Origin: Natronosalvus hydrolyticus
Lineage (GTDB): Archaea; Halobacteriota; Halobacteria; Halobacteriales; Natrialbaceae
Assembly: GCA_025517525.1 (NCBI GenBank)
Contig: JAOPJZ010000002.1
Location: forward strand, 62,001-126,000
DNA: 64,000 nucleotides
Direction: 5' to 3'
Numbering within the stretch: position 1 is the first letter of the stretch; the number at the start of each line of letters is the position of its first letter. This document shows, piece after piece, positions 1-8,878 of this stretch. The notes under the pieces were generated by a model. The model saw only the letters and a program-made list of their open reading frames with translations, made no database searches and had not been told where the DNA came from. The position numbers and the translations under genes were made by a program.

Positions 1-1953
1 CGTCTCGTCAGCCCCGTCGGAATCGGTTCCGGTCGACGTGTCGGTCGTTTCCTCGTCACCCGATTCCGCGTCGCCTCCCGTCGATGCCGACTCGTCACCG
101 TCCTCGTCGGTCGACGCGTCCGTTTCGTCCTCGTCTGTGTCGGCAGCCGGAGCGCTCTCGCCAGCCGTCTCGTCGTCATCGTCCGACTCATCGATTCCTG
201 TTTCGCCACTCGGCCCGGTTTCTGGGGGATGCCAGGTCGAGGCGTTCCACGTCGGCCGATAGCTGTCGGCTGGCCCCTCGAGATCGCTCGAGAACGCGAA
301 CGCGCCGTTGGCTGTGAACAGTGGGACGAAGGGTTGCTCCTCGCTAACGGCTTCGAAAATCTCGTGGTATCGATGTCTGGCTGCAACCAATGACGAAGCC
401 CCTTCGGCCTCGTCGTACAGCCGTTCGAGGTCGGCTGCAGGCTCGTATCCGTAAAAGTTCGTTTCTCCGCCAGCGGTAAGGTATCGCCGAGTGGTGTCCG
501 GCACGTCGACGAAACTGTTGAGGGTGACTCCAGCTATCATATCCCAGTCCTGCTCGCTTACAGCCTTATCGCGGTCACCGCCGTTCAAACTCGCCGATCC
601 GCCAGGTTCACCGTTTCGCAGATAGGACTCGATCATTCTGGCGAAATCGACCGATTGGATATCGATCTGAACACCAAACACGTCCTGCAGCATCGTCGCA
701 ACCAACTCCGCAACCTGACTTCCGTCGCCAGTGGGAGTCGTGACGAACGTGAGGGTAACCTGAGTACCGTTCTGGTCGTGAAGACGGTCTCCGTCAAACT
801 CGTACGGCGTCCCGGAAAGCCCCTGTACTAACCGTTCTCGAGCGAGGTCTGGGTCGTGTGTGGCCCCATCACCGAACGTCTCGCTCACCGCGTACCACTC
901 CGACCACGTCGGCTGCATGGTGTGTGTCACGGAGCCCGAGCCGTCGTACACGCTCTCGAGAACCGACCGCTTGTCAATGGCCGTCGCAAATGCGCGACGA
1001 ACGTCGGAACGCCGGAACGGTTCCCACCCGTTTGCTCGCATGTTGAAATACATCGAGGTCACGTAGGGCAACCGATCAGTAATCGTCTCGAGACCGTCGT
1101 CGACGTTCCCCACTTCATCCGGATCGAATTTGCTGCTGGTCACCTCCCCCTGTGCGACCAGCTCTCGTCGAATTGAATCGGAGGGAACCTCCCATAGTTC
1201 GGCCGCTTCGAACCAGGGCGCGTCATGCCAGGCTGGAGGCACATCCGTTGTATGCTGTAAATAGTAGCCCGGATTGCGCTCGAGGTATAACTTTTCGCCT
1301 GTCCACCCCTCGAACCGATACGGACCGAGCGTCCCGCTACCGAGCGGTTCAGTGAGTGATGCGTCCTCCAGTGTGTTCCTGTCGTACTGGTCGAGGACCG
1401 CTTGTGGCAGACAGACCGCTCGACGGAGTAACGGTCGACGCAAAAAGAGCGGATCCGGGTCGGTCAGGGCGACACTGAACCGCCGGTCGTCCCACACTTC
1501 GATACCATCGATGTGATCGTAGCGGTTCCAGTTGTCGACGATTGCGTAGCCACTGTGGTACTCATCCGACCGGAACACGTCATTGATCGTTCGGACGAAG
1601 TCGCTTGCGGTCACCGAGCCGAATTCGCCACCCCACTCGAGGCCGTCGCGGAGTTCGAAAACGAAGACTTCGTTATCGTCGGTGTCGACAGTCGTCCAGA
1701 GGGGAACGAGGTCTCCGTCGGGCGTAATTTCGTAGGTCCCGTCGAACAGCGAATGGATGTACCGTTTTGCCTCGGAATAACTGAACAGGAGGTTGTCTCG
1801 GTTCGGGGAGCCAGCGACTGCCTCCCGATAAATAGTGTCTGCGTTGTGTGTCGCCGTTGCAGTTGCTGTGGGTGAACCGAAGAGTGTCCCACCCATGATC
1901 GCTCCCGTACCAGCGAGCACCTGGCGGCGGGACGGTGACTGTCTCCCTGTCAT
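1..1953 (-). CDS. ABC transporter substrate-binding protein, family 5 (peptide/oligosaccharide type), C-terminus cut by window edge
   Basis: Extracellular lipid-free solute-binding protein for a dipeptide/oligopeptide-type ABC importer. The start is the ATG at 1953 and the frame stays open to base 1, so the C-terminus lies outside. The N-terminus has a twin-arginine signal (SRRQVLAGTGAIMGG), then a mature part typical of SBP family 5: an early segment around LLFSYSEAKRYIHSLFDGTY, 'FELRDGLEWGGEFGSVTASD', and 'RSDVRRAFATAIDKRSVLES', the usual lobe-crossing region. The last part before the edge is a D/E/S/T-rich low-complexity tail, unusual for the family but common in haloarchaeal secreted proteins. 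No permease or ATPase gene is seen on this side; they may lie beyond the edge. The substrate cannot be told from sequence. Confidence 0.85.
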   Translation of the reverse strand, partial: MTGRQSPSRRQVLAGTGAIMGGTLFGSPTATATATHNADTIYREAVAGSPNRDNLLFSYSEAKRYIHSLFDGTYEITPDGDLVPLWTTVDTDDNEVFVFELRDGLEWGGEFGSVTASDFVRTINDVFRSDEYHSGYAIVDNWNRYDHIDGIEVWDDRRFSVALTDPDPLFLRRPLLRRAVCLPQAVLDQYDRNTLEDASLTEPLGSGTLGPYRFEGWTGEKLYLERNPGYYLQHTTDVPPAWHDAPWFEAAELWEVPSDSIRRELVAQGEVTSSKFDPDEVGNVDDGLETITDRLPYVTSMYFNMRANGWEPFRRSDVRRAFATAIDKRSVLESVYDGSGSVTHTMQPTWSEWYAVSETFGDGATHDPDLARERLVQGLSGTPYEFDGDRLHDQNGTQVTLTFVTTPTGDGSQVAELVATMLQDVFGVQIDIQSVDFARMIESYLRNGEPGGSASLNGGDRDKAVSEQDWDMIAGVTLNSFVDVPDTTRRYLTAGGETNFYGYEPAADLERLYDEAEGASSLVAARHRYHEIFEAVSEEQPFVPLFTANGAFAFSSDLEGPADSYRPTWNASTWHPPETGPSGETGIDESDDDDETAGESAPAADTDEDETDASTDEDGDESASTGGDAESGDEETTDTSTGTDSDGADET

Positions 1954-2143
1954 TTATTGTGATTCTCTGCTATTCAAACAGGTTAAGTGTGTGGGGCTAG
2001 TGTCCAATATGCTAATCACTGTTTTGATACGTTGGTTTCCCTCCACCAGTTCCGGTAACCGTTCAATGTACTGCCACTCTGCTGCCGTGCGTGTACTCAC
2101 GATTTAAGGTCTTCCCGCCACACTGTCCGGATAGTAACCGAGT

Positions 2144-3052
2144 ATGTCCCACGAGACGGTCTACGCCATTGCGAGTGGAAAAGGCGGTGTCGGGAAGACG
2201 ACGACGACGGTAAACCTCGGGACGGCACTTGCCCAGGCAGGCAAGCGTGTCGCTATCGTCGACGTCGATCTTGGGATGGCGAACCTCGCTGGGTTCGTCA
2301 GCCTTTCTCCGGACGACGTCACCCTCCACGACGTGCTGGCATCTACTGCGACGATCGAGGAAGCCACGTATCGACTCGCCGAAAACATTGTCGCCATCCC
2401 GAGCGGCACGAAACTGGATGAGTACGCCAAAACCTCACCGGAGGGGCTTCGCGAGGCGATCGAATCGCTTCGCGACGATTTCGACTACGTCCTGCTCGAC
2501 GTCGGGGCGGGCGTCAGCCATGAGACGGTGCTCCCGCTCGGGCTCGCGGATGCCGTCTTACTCATTTCGACGCCCGAACCGGCATCGGTACACGACGCAA
2601 AAAAGACGATCGAACTGACCAACAGCGCCAACGGTGCCGTCGAAGGACTCGTCATCACTCGAACCCGACCCAACGGTGACGTCTCGTACGAGGAAATCGC
2701 TGATCGACTCGATCTCGAGCTCCTCGGGACGATTCCGGACGACCCAGCCGTCCGGGGGAGCGTCTACGCAGGCACGCCGCTGGTCGTCCACGAACCCGAC
2801 AGCCCTGCCGCCATCGCCTACCGCGAACTCGCCGTTTCGCTCGCCGACCTCGAGATCAGTGCTGAACCGGACTCGAAACCGGAGCCAGACGATGATGAGG
2901 CTGCGGAAGCGCCCGCTGGGGCTGTCGAACACGGGAGTAAACCACAATCGGTCGGTGATGGATCCGACACCGAAACTGACGAGGAGGGACGGGCCGCCTC
3001 TCACGACGACGTCTCGAGTGCGATTACGGAAGCCGAATCCGACTCGAGCTAA
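2144..3052 (+). CDS. MinD/ParA-family P-loop ATPase with acidic tail
   Basis: Deviant Walker A P-loop ATPase of the MinD/ParA class, which cycles between monomer and dimer to position proteins on membrane or nucleoid. Visible: KGGVGKTTT (deviant Walker A, residues 13-21), the switch region VDVDLGMANLAG, and the conserved DYVLLDVGAG (Walker B-like). Length is 302 aa; the catalytic core ends near residue 240 and the last 60 residues are an acidic, S/D/E-rich extension with no amphipathic membrane-targeting helix that I can see. Haloarchaea carry several MinD paralogues, some controlling archaellum and chemoreceptor placement; which one this is cannot be decided. It is divergent from the upstream binding protein and has no MinE-like partner nearby. 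Confidence 0.85.
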   Translation: MSHETVYAIASGKGGVGKTTTTVNLGTALAQAGKRVAIVDVDLGMANLAGFVSLSPDDVTLHDVLASTATIEEATYRLAENIVAIPSGTKLDEYAKTSPEGLREAIESLRDDFDYVLLDVGAGVSHETVLPLGLADAVLLISTPEPASVHDAKKTIELTNSANGAVEGLVITRTRPNGDVSYEEIADRLDLELLGTIPDDPAVRGSVYAGTPLVVHEPDSPAAIAYRELAVSLADLEISAEPDSKPEPDDDEAAEAPAGAVEHGSKPQSVGDGSDTETDEEGRAASHDDVSSAITEAESDSS

Positions 3053-3103
3053 CTTCCAAACGCCGACTTGTGGGTGGAATCGGCCGGCTGTTTTCGAAAA
3101 TCG

Positions 3104-4033
3104 CTACTGGCTGGCTTTCCACTCGAGGTAGCCGAGCACACCCCGGACGTTCATCGCTGTTTCCGCACGCGTTTTCTCCGGTCCCCAGATGGAGACGAAC
3201 GCGGGGTCGACGTTGTCGGCCAACTGTTCGACGACGGCGTCGTCCGACTCGAGGGATTCGCGAGTCGAGCCGACGGTTTCGACCCAGTCGCTGAGGACGG
3301 CCGCGTAGGTGTCGAGTGCCTGCTCCAGATCGTCGACTTCTCGGGGGCCGAAGTGGGTGTACAGGAGGACCTCGGGCTCGAGGTCGCGAATCGTTTTGAG
3401 GTCTTCGAGACAGCCTTCGAGATCGAACTGTGCCGGTGGCGACGTTTCGCGGATGCGTTCGAGCGTCGGCACCCAGATGCCGGCGGCGTCGCCGGTGAAC
3501 ACGGCGTCGAATTCGGGGACCTCGAAGACGACCTGATGGGGTGCGTGTCCGGGGGCTTCGTGTGCGCGAAGGCGATAATTCCCGAGGTCGATTTCCGACC
3601 CGTCCTCGAGTTCGACGATGCGGTCTTCGGGGACGGGTCGGGGATCGTCGTAGTGACGCCACTGGTCGCCAACAGCGGCTTTGGTGCCGGCGACGAGTCG
3701 CTCGGGGTCGATCAGATGTGGTGAGCCGACGTGGTGGGCGTAGACGTCGGCGTTCGGGCAGGCCTCTGCGAGGAAGCCAGCGCCGCCCGCGTGATCGAGG
3801 TGTATGTGCGTGACGACGATAGCCTCGAGGTTGCCGCGTTCGATATCGAGCTCCTCGAGTGCCTCGAGCAGGCGTTCGTGATTGCTTCCGATTCCGGTTT
3901 CGACGATAGCTGGTCGGTCGGCATCGAGAATGTATGCGGCACCGTACTCGGTGGTGTCGTACATTCCGGTGTCGACGTAGTATAGATCGCTACAACTGCC
4001 AGCGGTCACCTCGTGGACGGCTCCCGGTTCCAT
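3104..4033 (-). CDS. MBL-fold metallo-hydrolase
   Basis: Metallo-beta-lactamase fold hydrolase, about 309 aa. The zinc-binding signature THIHLDHAGG is intact (HxHxDH), followed by a downstream His ('PGHAPHQ'), the bridging Asp region 'FTGDAAGIW' and the last ligand His in 'LLYTHFGPRE'. A complete di-metal site is therefore predicted. The layout resembles haloarchaeal glyoxalase II/flavin-independent MBL proteins rather than RNase Z or beta-CASP, since no beta-CASP insertion is seen. I chose the ATG at 4033; a GTG two codons upstream (4039) is also in frame. It is divergent from the bat-type regulator with only about 80 bp between them, so the two promoters overlap. Substrate unknown. Confidence 0.85.
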   Translation of the reverse strand: MEPGAVHEVTAGSCSDLYYVDTGMYDTTEYGAAYILDADRPAIVETGIGSNHERLLEALEELDIERGNLEAIVVTHIHLDHAGGAGFLAEACPNADVYAHHVGSPHLIDPERLVAGTKAAVGDQWRHYDDPRPVPEDRIVELEDGSEIDLGNYRLRAHEAPGHAPHQVVFEVPEFDAVFTGDAAGIWVPTLERIRETSPPAQFDLEGCLEDLKTIRDLEPEVLLYTHFGPREVDDLEQALDTYAAVLSDWVETVGSTRESLESDDAVVEQLADNVDPAFVSIWGPEKTRAETAMNVRGVLGYLEWKASQ

Positions 4034-4115
4034 ACACACTGGCGTTCGTCAGTGGCGATAAAACCTGCCCATCGACCACGAACGATTTAGTGGTCTGGGT
4101 CGCCAATGACGGACG

Positions 4116-7025
4116 ATGGACGATGGATTCGGCACCGCGGAGGATGTCCGAAGTGGGAACGCCAGTGGATCGCTTTCCCTCGTCGGCGACGGTTCGTGGG
4201 CCGAAGCGATCGAACGGACAGTGAGCGAGACCGATTTCGACCTCGAGACGAATCGGGAAACGGCCGCATCGGTACTCGATCGTGAGCGGGCCGGGAGTAT
4301 CGTGTTCGAACCCGAAGCGACGCCGGACGGCGGGGTCGCCTTCGTCGAGGCCGTCCGCGACCGATGGCCTGCCTGTCCGCTCATCTGCATTCCCCGAGAG
4401 GGTGACGAATCGCTCGCCGGAGCGGTGCTCGCAGCGGGGGCGACCGGGTACGTCCCCTTCGATGAACGGGAGGCGTTGCTCGAGGGAGCACTCGAGAGTG
4501 CGCTCGAAGAATCGCCCGACGTAACTTCTACGTCGACGGCCCGAAGGGACAAGCTCTCGACACTCGAGGCTGATGAATCACCGACTCGAGAGGCGGACGT
4601 GCCACCAACCCACCGAGATCGTTCGCCGTACTTCGACGCTATCGAAAGCGGGCCCGAGTACCTGTGGATTCTCGAGCGCGACGGCACGATACTCGAGGTG
4701 AACGACACGGTTCGAGCCCAACTCGAGGGGCCGAGCGACGCGACTGGACGCCCGTTTGCGGCGGCGAGTTGGTGGCCGGTGTCTGCCGGTCGACCGCTCG
4801 AGACTGCCGTCGAGGCGGCACTCGAGGGCGAATTTTCCAGCCAAGAGGTAACGCTCGAGGAAGGCGACCGAACGCTCTCGCTTGCACTGTATCCGGTTTC
4901 GAACGGCGATGGCGGGGTCGTCGTTGTGGGTCGCGACATCAGCGAGCGGGTCTCGACGATTCGTGAATTGCGCCGATCAGAAGAGTTACACCGCGTGACC
5001 CTCGCCCACATGACGGATACGGTGTTGCTCACCGACGAGACGGGCGCGTTCACCTACGTCTGTCCCAACGTACATTTTATCTTTGGCTACACGGCCGAGG
5101 AAATCTACGAACTGGGTACCATCGATGCGCTACTTGGTGAGGACCTTTATGACGAGGACGAACTCGCTCGCTCGGGCGTATTGACCAACGTCGAATGTAC
5201 AGCGACCGACCGGAGCGGCACGGAACACCATCTGCTGGTCAATATCCGGGAGGTGTCGATTCAGGACGGTCGAACGCTGTTTAGCTGCCGTGACGTGACG
5301 ACCCGGAAGCAACGCGAGCAGGCGTTGACGTCGCTTCAGGAGACGGCACAGGCGTTGTTGTACGCCGAAACGCGACACGAGGTCGCGACACAGATCGTCG
5401 ACGACGCTAGCCCCGTGTTGGACCTGCCGAGCGCAGCGATGTATCTATTCGATGCGGACGAAAACGTGCTCCGGCCGACGGCGTTCACCCGAAACCTCGA
5501 GGGCCCGGATCGAGGGGCACCGGAGGCCACCTGGCCGGGTGCTGACGACGTCGTTGCCACGTCGTTCGTCGAAGACGAACACTTCGTTATCGAGAACTTC
5601 GAGGGGAACGCATCACCGATGGACCGACTCGAGTCTGGCGTCGTAATCCCGCTGGGCGACCACGGCGTCTTCGTTGCCGGAACCACACGTGAGGAGTCGA
5701 TCGATACGGTGACGAGCGAAGTGGCAAATTTACTCGCCGCGACGGCCGAAGCGGCCCTCGATCGCGTCGAACGGGATATGACGCTTCGTGAACGCGATCG
5801 GGAACTCAACGAGCGAAATCAGCGACTGACCGCGCTCAACCGGATCAACGAGATCATCCGCGAAATCGGCCAGGAGCTCGTGCAGGCCGAAACGCGAAGC
5901 GCTATCGAGGAAGCCGTCTGTGCTCGACTCACGGCCGACGACCGGTTTGCCTTTGCCTGGATCGGCTCACGTGATCGTCACACCGGGTCCCTCACGCCGC
6001 GGGCGTGGGCGGGCGACGACGAGACCTATCTCGACGCTCTCGAGACGGAGTCGATAACGACTGAACCCGGGCAGCGAACCCTCGAGACCGGTGAACCCAC
6101 TGTCGTCGAGAACGTCGCCGACGATTTGCGGGCCGACCCCTGGCGTTCTGTCGCACTCACACGTGGGTTCCAGTCGGTCGTCAGCGTCCCGCTTGCTTAC
6201 GACGAGTTCGGCTACGGCGCTCTGACCGTATACGGGACGCAGGCGGGGGCGGTCGACGAGACGGCTCAGGCCGTCTTGCGGGAACTGGGTGAGATGATCG
6301 CCTCGGCGATCGGGTCGGTCGAACGGACCCACGCCTTACTCGGCGGCCGGGTCGTTGAACTGACCTACGAGAGCGAGACGGCGAGTACGACTGTTGGCAG
6401 ACTCGCTCGCACGCTCGAGTGTCAACTCGAACTGGAGGGCGGCGTCCAGCGATTGGATTCGGGGGTACTGGCGTTTCTCACGGTGACGGGGTGTGACGCT
6501 CACCGGGTCGTCGAACAGGCATCGACGCTGGTGAGCGTGACATCCGCCCAGGTCGTCAGTGCGACCGAAGACGGTGGGTTGGTGCGGCTCACACTCGTCG
6601 ACCCGCTGCTGGTTACTCGGCTGGCCGAACACGGTGCGGTGATCACGGCGTTGACGGCGACCCCGTCCGGGACGACGCTGTCGATAGAAATCCCCTCGTC
6701 CGTCGAAACGGGCTCTGTCGACGACCTCGTTCGGACGGTCTATTCCGATGCGAACCTCACCGCCCGTCGGGAACGAGGGGGTGCCCCGACCACCGGCGAC
6801 CGATTGGAATCGGAAGTACGAAACTCGCTCACTGACCGGCAACTCGAGGTGGTGCGAACGGCCTATCACGCCGGGTTTTTCGAAACCCCGCGAACAAACT
6901 CCGGTGCCGAGGTTGCGTCAACCCTCGATATTTCCCCGACGGCGTTCTCCAAGCACGTTCGGGCCGTCGAGCGCACACTGTTTTCGGTACTCTTCGACGA
7001 GGCACACCCTCGAAGGGTTGAATAA
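4116..7025 (+). CDS. Multi-sensor PAS/GAF regulator with bat-type HTH domain
   Basis: Large (969 aa) cytoplasmic sensor-regulator of the bacterio-opsin activator (Bat) type. Order of parts: a receiver-like N-terminus (about 1-135) whose expected phosphoacceptor Asp is not evident (IVFEPEATPDGG); PAS (about 175-280, ending DISERV); a second PAS (about 290-395, 'AHMTDTVLLTDETGAFTYV', ending RDVTTR); GAF (about 405-555); a coiled-coil linker; a second GAF (about 585-740); a BAT-associated beta domain (about 745-890); and a C-terminal HTH_10 domain (LTDRQLEVVRTAYHAGFFE to the end). Bat of Halobacterium activates bop in response to light and oxygen. No opsin or carotenoid gene is near, so the target here is unknown. 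No histidine kinase domain is present; the protein senses and binds DNA itself. Confidence 0.9.
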   Translation: MDDGFGTAEDVRSGNASGSLSLVGDGSWAEAIERTVSETDFDLETNRETAASVLDRERAGSIVFEPEATPDGGVAFVEAVRDRWPACPLICIPREGDESLAGAVLAAGATGYVPFDEREALLEGALESALEESPDVTSTSTARRDKLSTLEADESPTREADVPPTHRDRSPYFDAIESGPEYLWILERDGTILEVNDTVRAQLEGPSDATGRPFAAASWWPVSAGRPLETAVEAALEGEFSSQEVTLEEGDRTLSLALYPVSNGDGGVVVVGRDISERVSTIRELRRSEELHRVTLAHMTDTVLLTDETGAFTYVCPNVHFIFGYTAEEIYELGTIDALLGEDLYDEDELARSGVLTNVECTATDRSGTEHHLLVNIREVSIQDGRTLFSCRDVTTRKQREQALTSLQETAQALLYAETRHEVATQIVDDASPVLDLPSAAMYLFDADENVLRPTAFTRNLEGPDRGAPEATWPGADDVVATSFVEDEHFVIENFEGNASPMDRLESGVVIPLGDHGVFVAGTTREESIDTVTSEVANLLAATAEAALDRVERDMTLRERDRELNERNQRLTALNRINEIIREIGQELVQAETRSAIEEAVCARLTADDRFAFAWIGSRDRHTGSLTPRAWAGDDETYLDALETESITTEPGQRTLETGEPTVVENVADDLRADPWRSVALTRGFQSVVSVPLAYDEFGYGALTVYGTQAGAVDETAQAVLRELGEMIASAIGSVERTHALLGGRVVELTYESETASTTVGRLARTLECQLELEGGVQRLDSGVLAFLTVTGCDAHRVVEQASTLVSVTSAQVVSATEDGGLVRLTLVDPLLVTRLAEHGAVITALTATPSGTTLSIEIPSSVETGSVDDLVRTVYSDANLTARRERGGAPTTGDRLESEVRNSLTDRQLEVVRTAYHAGFFETPRTNSGAEVASTLDISPTAFSKHVRAVERTLFSVLFDEAHPRRVE

Positions 7026-7103
7026 TGAACCCTCTTCTGTGTAGGTGGGTGTATTATTGAACCACACTACCCATCCCGCTACGCAAATATTGGTAGGATA
7101 TAG

Positions 7104-7119
7104 CCCCTCCTCCAGAGGA
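7104..7119. promoter_or_regulatory. Inverted repeat in the leader/promoter of the zinc-ribbon gene
   Basis: CCTCCTC-CA-GAGGAGG arms are separated by only two bases, so a DNA-binding site is more likely than an RNA hairpin. It lies just downstream of an AT-rich TATA-like stretch (GGATATAG). Role inferred from position only. Confidence 0.35.
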
Positions 7120-7134
7120 GGCGCCCTCGTGATT

Positions 7135-7278
7135 ATGAAGGACGCACCATACAACCCTGAGGACGAATCGGCATACGAGTGCCTCGAATGCGGTCGAACA
7201 GTTCGCTCGCGAACGAACCCCGGTAGCTGTCCCGTCTGTGACGTCGCCTACCGAAATACGGCGATGCCGATCGAGTAA
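7135..7278 (+). CDS. 47-residue rubrerythrin-like zinc-ribbon protein
   Basis: Very small zinc ribbon: CLECG at residues 17-21 and CPVC at 31-34 give a four-Cys site like the rubredoxin/rubrerythrin C-terminal knuckle. The start is ATG 7135; upstream in-frame codons would add a non-homologous stretch over the promoter. This type of about 47-aa protein (starts MKD-PYNP, ends MPIE) is very common in haloarchaea and is annotated as rubrerythrin-like. No di-iron helix bundle is present, so rubrerythrin activity is not expected; a zinc-binding or interaction role is more likely. A near-perfect inverted repeat (CCTCCTC/GAGGAGG) lies 17-32 bases before the start codon. Confidence 0.8.
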   Translation: MKDAPYNPEDESAYECLECGRTVRSRTNPGSCPVCDVAYRNTAMPIE

Positions 7279-7361
7279 CGGGCAGCGCGACTGGAGCCAC
7301 CGTCGTCCCGGTCACCGGATACTACATCGATCGTCGTTCGCTACTCGAGTTCAAACTGGGC

Positions 7362-7368
7362 TTTTTTT
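7362..7368 (+). terminator. Poly-T terminator between convergent genes
   Basis: A run of seven T after a moderately GC-rich stretch, between the zinc-ribbon gene and the convergent CDF gene. Archaeal RNA polymerase terminates at such T-runs without a hairpin. Confidence 0.5.
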
Positions 7369-7449
7369 GATCATAACGTCTGTTGCCATCTCACCCATCA
7401 GCGGTTGTGCCGATTCGTCGCTGACCGTACACGGTTACACCTCTCCTTC

Positions 7450-8373
7450 TCAGGTATCGACGGAGTCTTTCCACTCGCCGATTCCCGATGGATCGAGGTG
7501 GACGTGTGCATCCCCGACGTCTTCCTGGCGCCGGAGTTCGTCGACGAGGCTCGTCTCGAGGTCGTGGGCATCGCGAAGGGGCATTTCGCCGTCGACTTCG
7601 ACGTGGACTTCGACCTCGAGGACGGTGCCGTCGTAATAGACGGTGAGGTCGTGGATGCCTTCGACGCCGGGGTGGTTTTGAAGGAGTGAGGCGATGGATT
7701 CGCGCTTTTCTGGGGGTGGGGCGGCACCGACCAGATAATTCACGTTTTCACGCCCGATCGAAACGCCCTGTGAAATAACGAGGAGACTCACCAGCCCTCC
7801 GGCAACAGCGTCCAGGGCTGACACGCCGAAAAACACGCCCAGCACGCCGACTACAGCCGCCAGGGAGGTGTAGATATCGTTTAGACAGTCGATTGCGAGT
7901 GCCTCGAGCGCGGTCGATCCGATCGTTTGGTTGACGGCGTCGGTATACCGATAGACGAGGTACATATCGAGGATCGCGAACGCAAGTGCTCCGAGCAAAA
8001 TCGGGCTGAAGGTGACCTCGGTACCAGCGAGCAGCCCCCGGGTCGATTCGTACAACAGCGTGAGGCCGAGCAATGCGATGACGGCACCGACGAACAGCGC
8101 CGTCAGCGGTTCGATTCGGTCGTGGCCGTGTGGATGGGTGGCGTCGGGTTCGTCGTAACTGCTCGTTCCCCAGACGAGGACGACCACGCTGGCGACCAGA
8201 TCGGCGACGGAGTGAGCGGCGTCGGCGAGTAACGAAAAGGAGCCAAATGCCAGGCCTGCAGCACCCTCGACGACGATTTTGGCGGTGTTTCCGAGGACGT
8301 TTACCCAGGCCGCTCGGCTGAAGGCAGCCTGCTGTGTGCCCGCCGACGCCTCGAGTGGCTCGCCCTCGATCAT
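7450..8373 (-). CDS. Cation diffusion facilitator (CDF) transporter
   Basis: Six-helix cation/proton antiporter that exports divalent metal ions (Zn, Fe, Mn, Co or Cd class). Family features: the signature SFSLLADAAHSVADL with the HSxxD half of the transport site in TM2; a His-rich cytoplasmic stretch (DATHPHGHDRIEP) after TM2; a second acidic site DCLNDIY in TM5; and a C-terminal cytoplasmic metal-sensing domain (about 205-300) ending in VGDAHVHLDPSG. The second site is D-x3-D rather than H-x3-D, which in the family points away from a pure zinc exporter and toward Fe/Mn/Co, but this is inference. The start codon abuts a perfect inverted repeat, so metal-responsive repression is likely. Confidence 0.9.
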   Translation of the reverse strand: MIEGEPLEASAGTQQAAFSRAAWVNVLGNTAKIVVEGAAGLAFGSFSLLADAAHSVADLVASVVVLVWGTSSYDEPDATHPHGHDRIEPLTALFVGAVIALLGLTLLYESTRGLLAGTEVTFSPILLGALAFAILDMYLVYRYTDAVNQTIGSTALEALAIDCLNDIYTSLAAVVGVLGVFFGVSALDAVAGGLVSLLVISQGVSIGRENVNYLVGAAPPPEKRESIASLLQNHPGVEGIHDLTVYYDGTVLEVEVHVEVDGEMPLRDAHDLETSLVDELRRQEDVGDAHVHLDPSGIGEWKDSVDT

Positions 8374-8378
8374 GGTTG

Positions 8379-8397
8379 GTTTAGATCCAGTCTAAAC
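8379..8397. promoter_or_regulatory. Palindromic operator candidate of the CDF gene
   Basis: Perfect 7-bp inverted repeat GTTTAGA-TCCAG-TCTAAAC, five bases upstream of the CDF start codon. The TATA box (TATAAA on the minus strand) lies at 8405-8410, placing the expected transcription start inside the repeat. A bound repressor would block initiation. Spacing and arm length resemble DtxR/MntR/SirR-type metal operators, but no match to a defined consensus is claimed. Confidence 0.6.
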
Positions 8398-8404
8398 TTC
8401 AGTC

Positions 8405-8410
8405 TTTATA
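8405..8410 (-). promoter_or_regulatory. TATA box of the CDF gene
   Basis: TATAAA read on the minus strand, centred about 35 bases upstream of the start codon, giving a nearly leaderless transcript. Confidence 0.55.
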
Positions 8411-8448
8411 CTCGAGGTGTGCGCGAACCGAGTGTTCCCGAAAAACGG

Positions 8449-8658
8449 TCATTCGTCGAGATCGGATATCCGACGACAGCAGGACTCCTGGTATTTGATC
8501 GCTGGATCGTTCCACGTGTCGGACGACGGTACCGCCGCTTCCGGGCCGGTATACCATCGGTTGCGGGATTGTCTCCTCGAGCGCTCTTGCTCGTCAGTGT
8601 CATCGGTATTCGACAGTCTGTCCATCACGGTTCGAACGAATTTTGTGAGTGTGTTCAT
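8449..8658 (-). CDS. Possible small hypothetical protein (69 aa)
   Basis: Open frame beginning MNTLTKFVRTVMDRL and continuing with a D/E/R-rich, soluble-looking body (NTDDTDEQERSRR, WYTGPEAAVPSSDTW, SDLDE at the end). Composition is compatible with a haloarchaeal protein. There is no recognised domain, no clear promoter, and the region could equally be non-coding between the CDF gene and the riboswitch. The rest of 8398-8878 shows no better gene. Confidence 0.3.
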   Translation of the reverse strand: MNTLTKFVRTVMDRLSNTDDTDEQERSRRQSRNRWYTGPEAAVPSSDTWNDPAIKYQESCCRRISDLDE

Positions 8659-8878
8659 CAGTTGGCCGAGGTATCGATGTCCCGTACGTGCACGTGTTTG
8701 TTCGGGAAGTGGGATGACTGGTGACGGGAACAGTGAGATGAATAGTGCAATGCAACCATCGTACATAGCAGTTTCGCGGGTGTGTGCGTTGACGAGTAGT
8801 TGCCGCCGATTGGCGTTTCTGGTAGCTGTCTGGAAGCCAAAACTATCATGACGGTGCGTTTGTAACCGTGGCATAACG

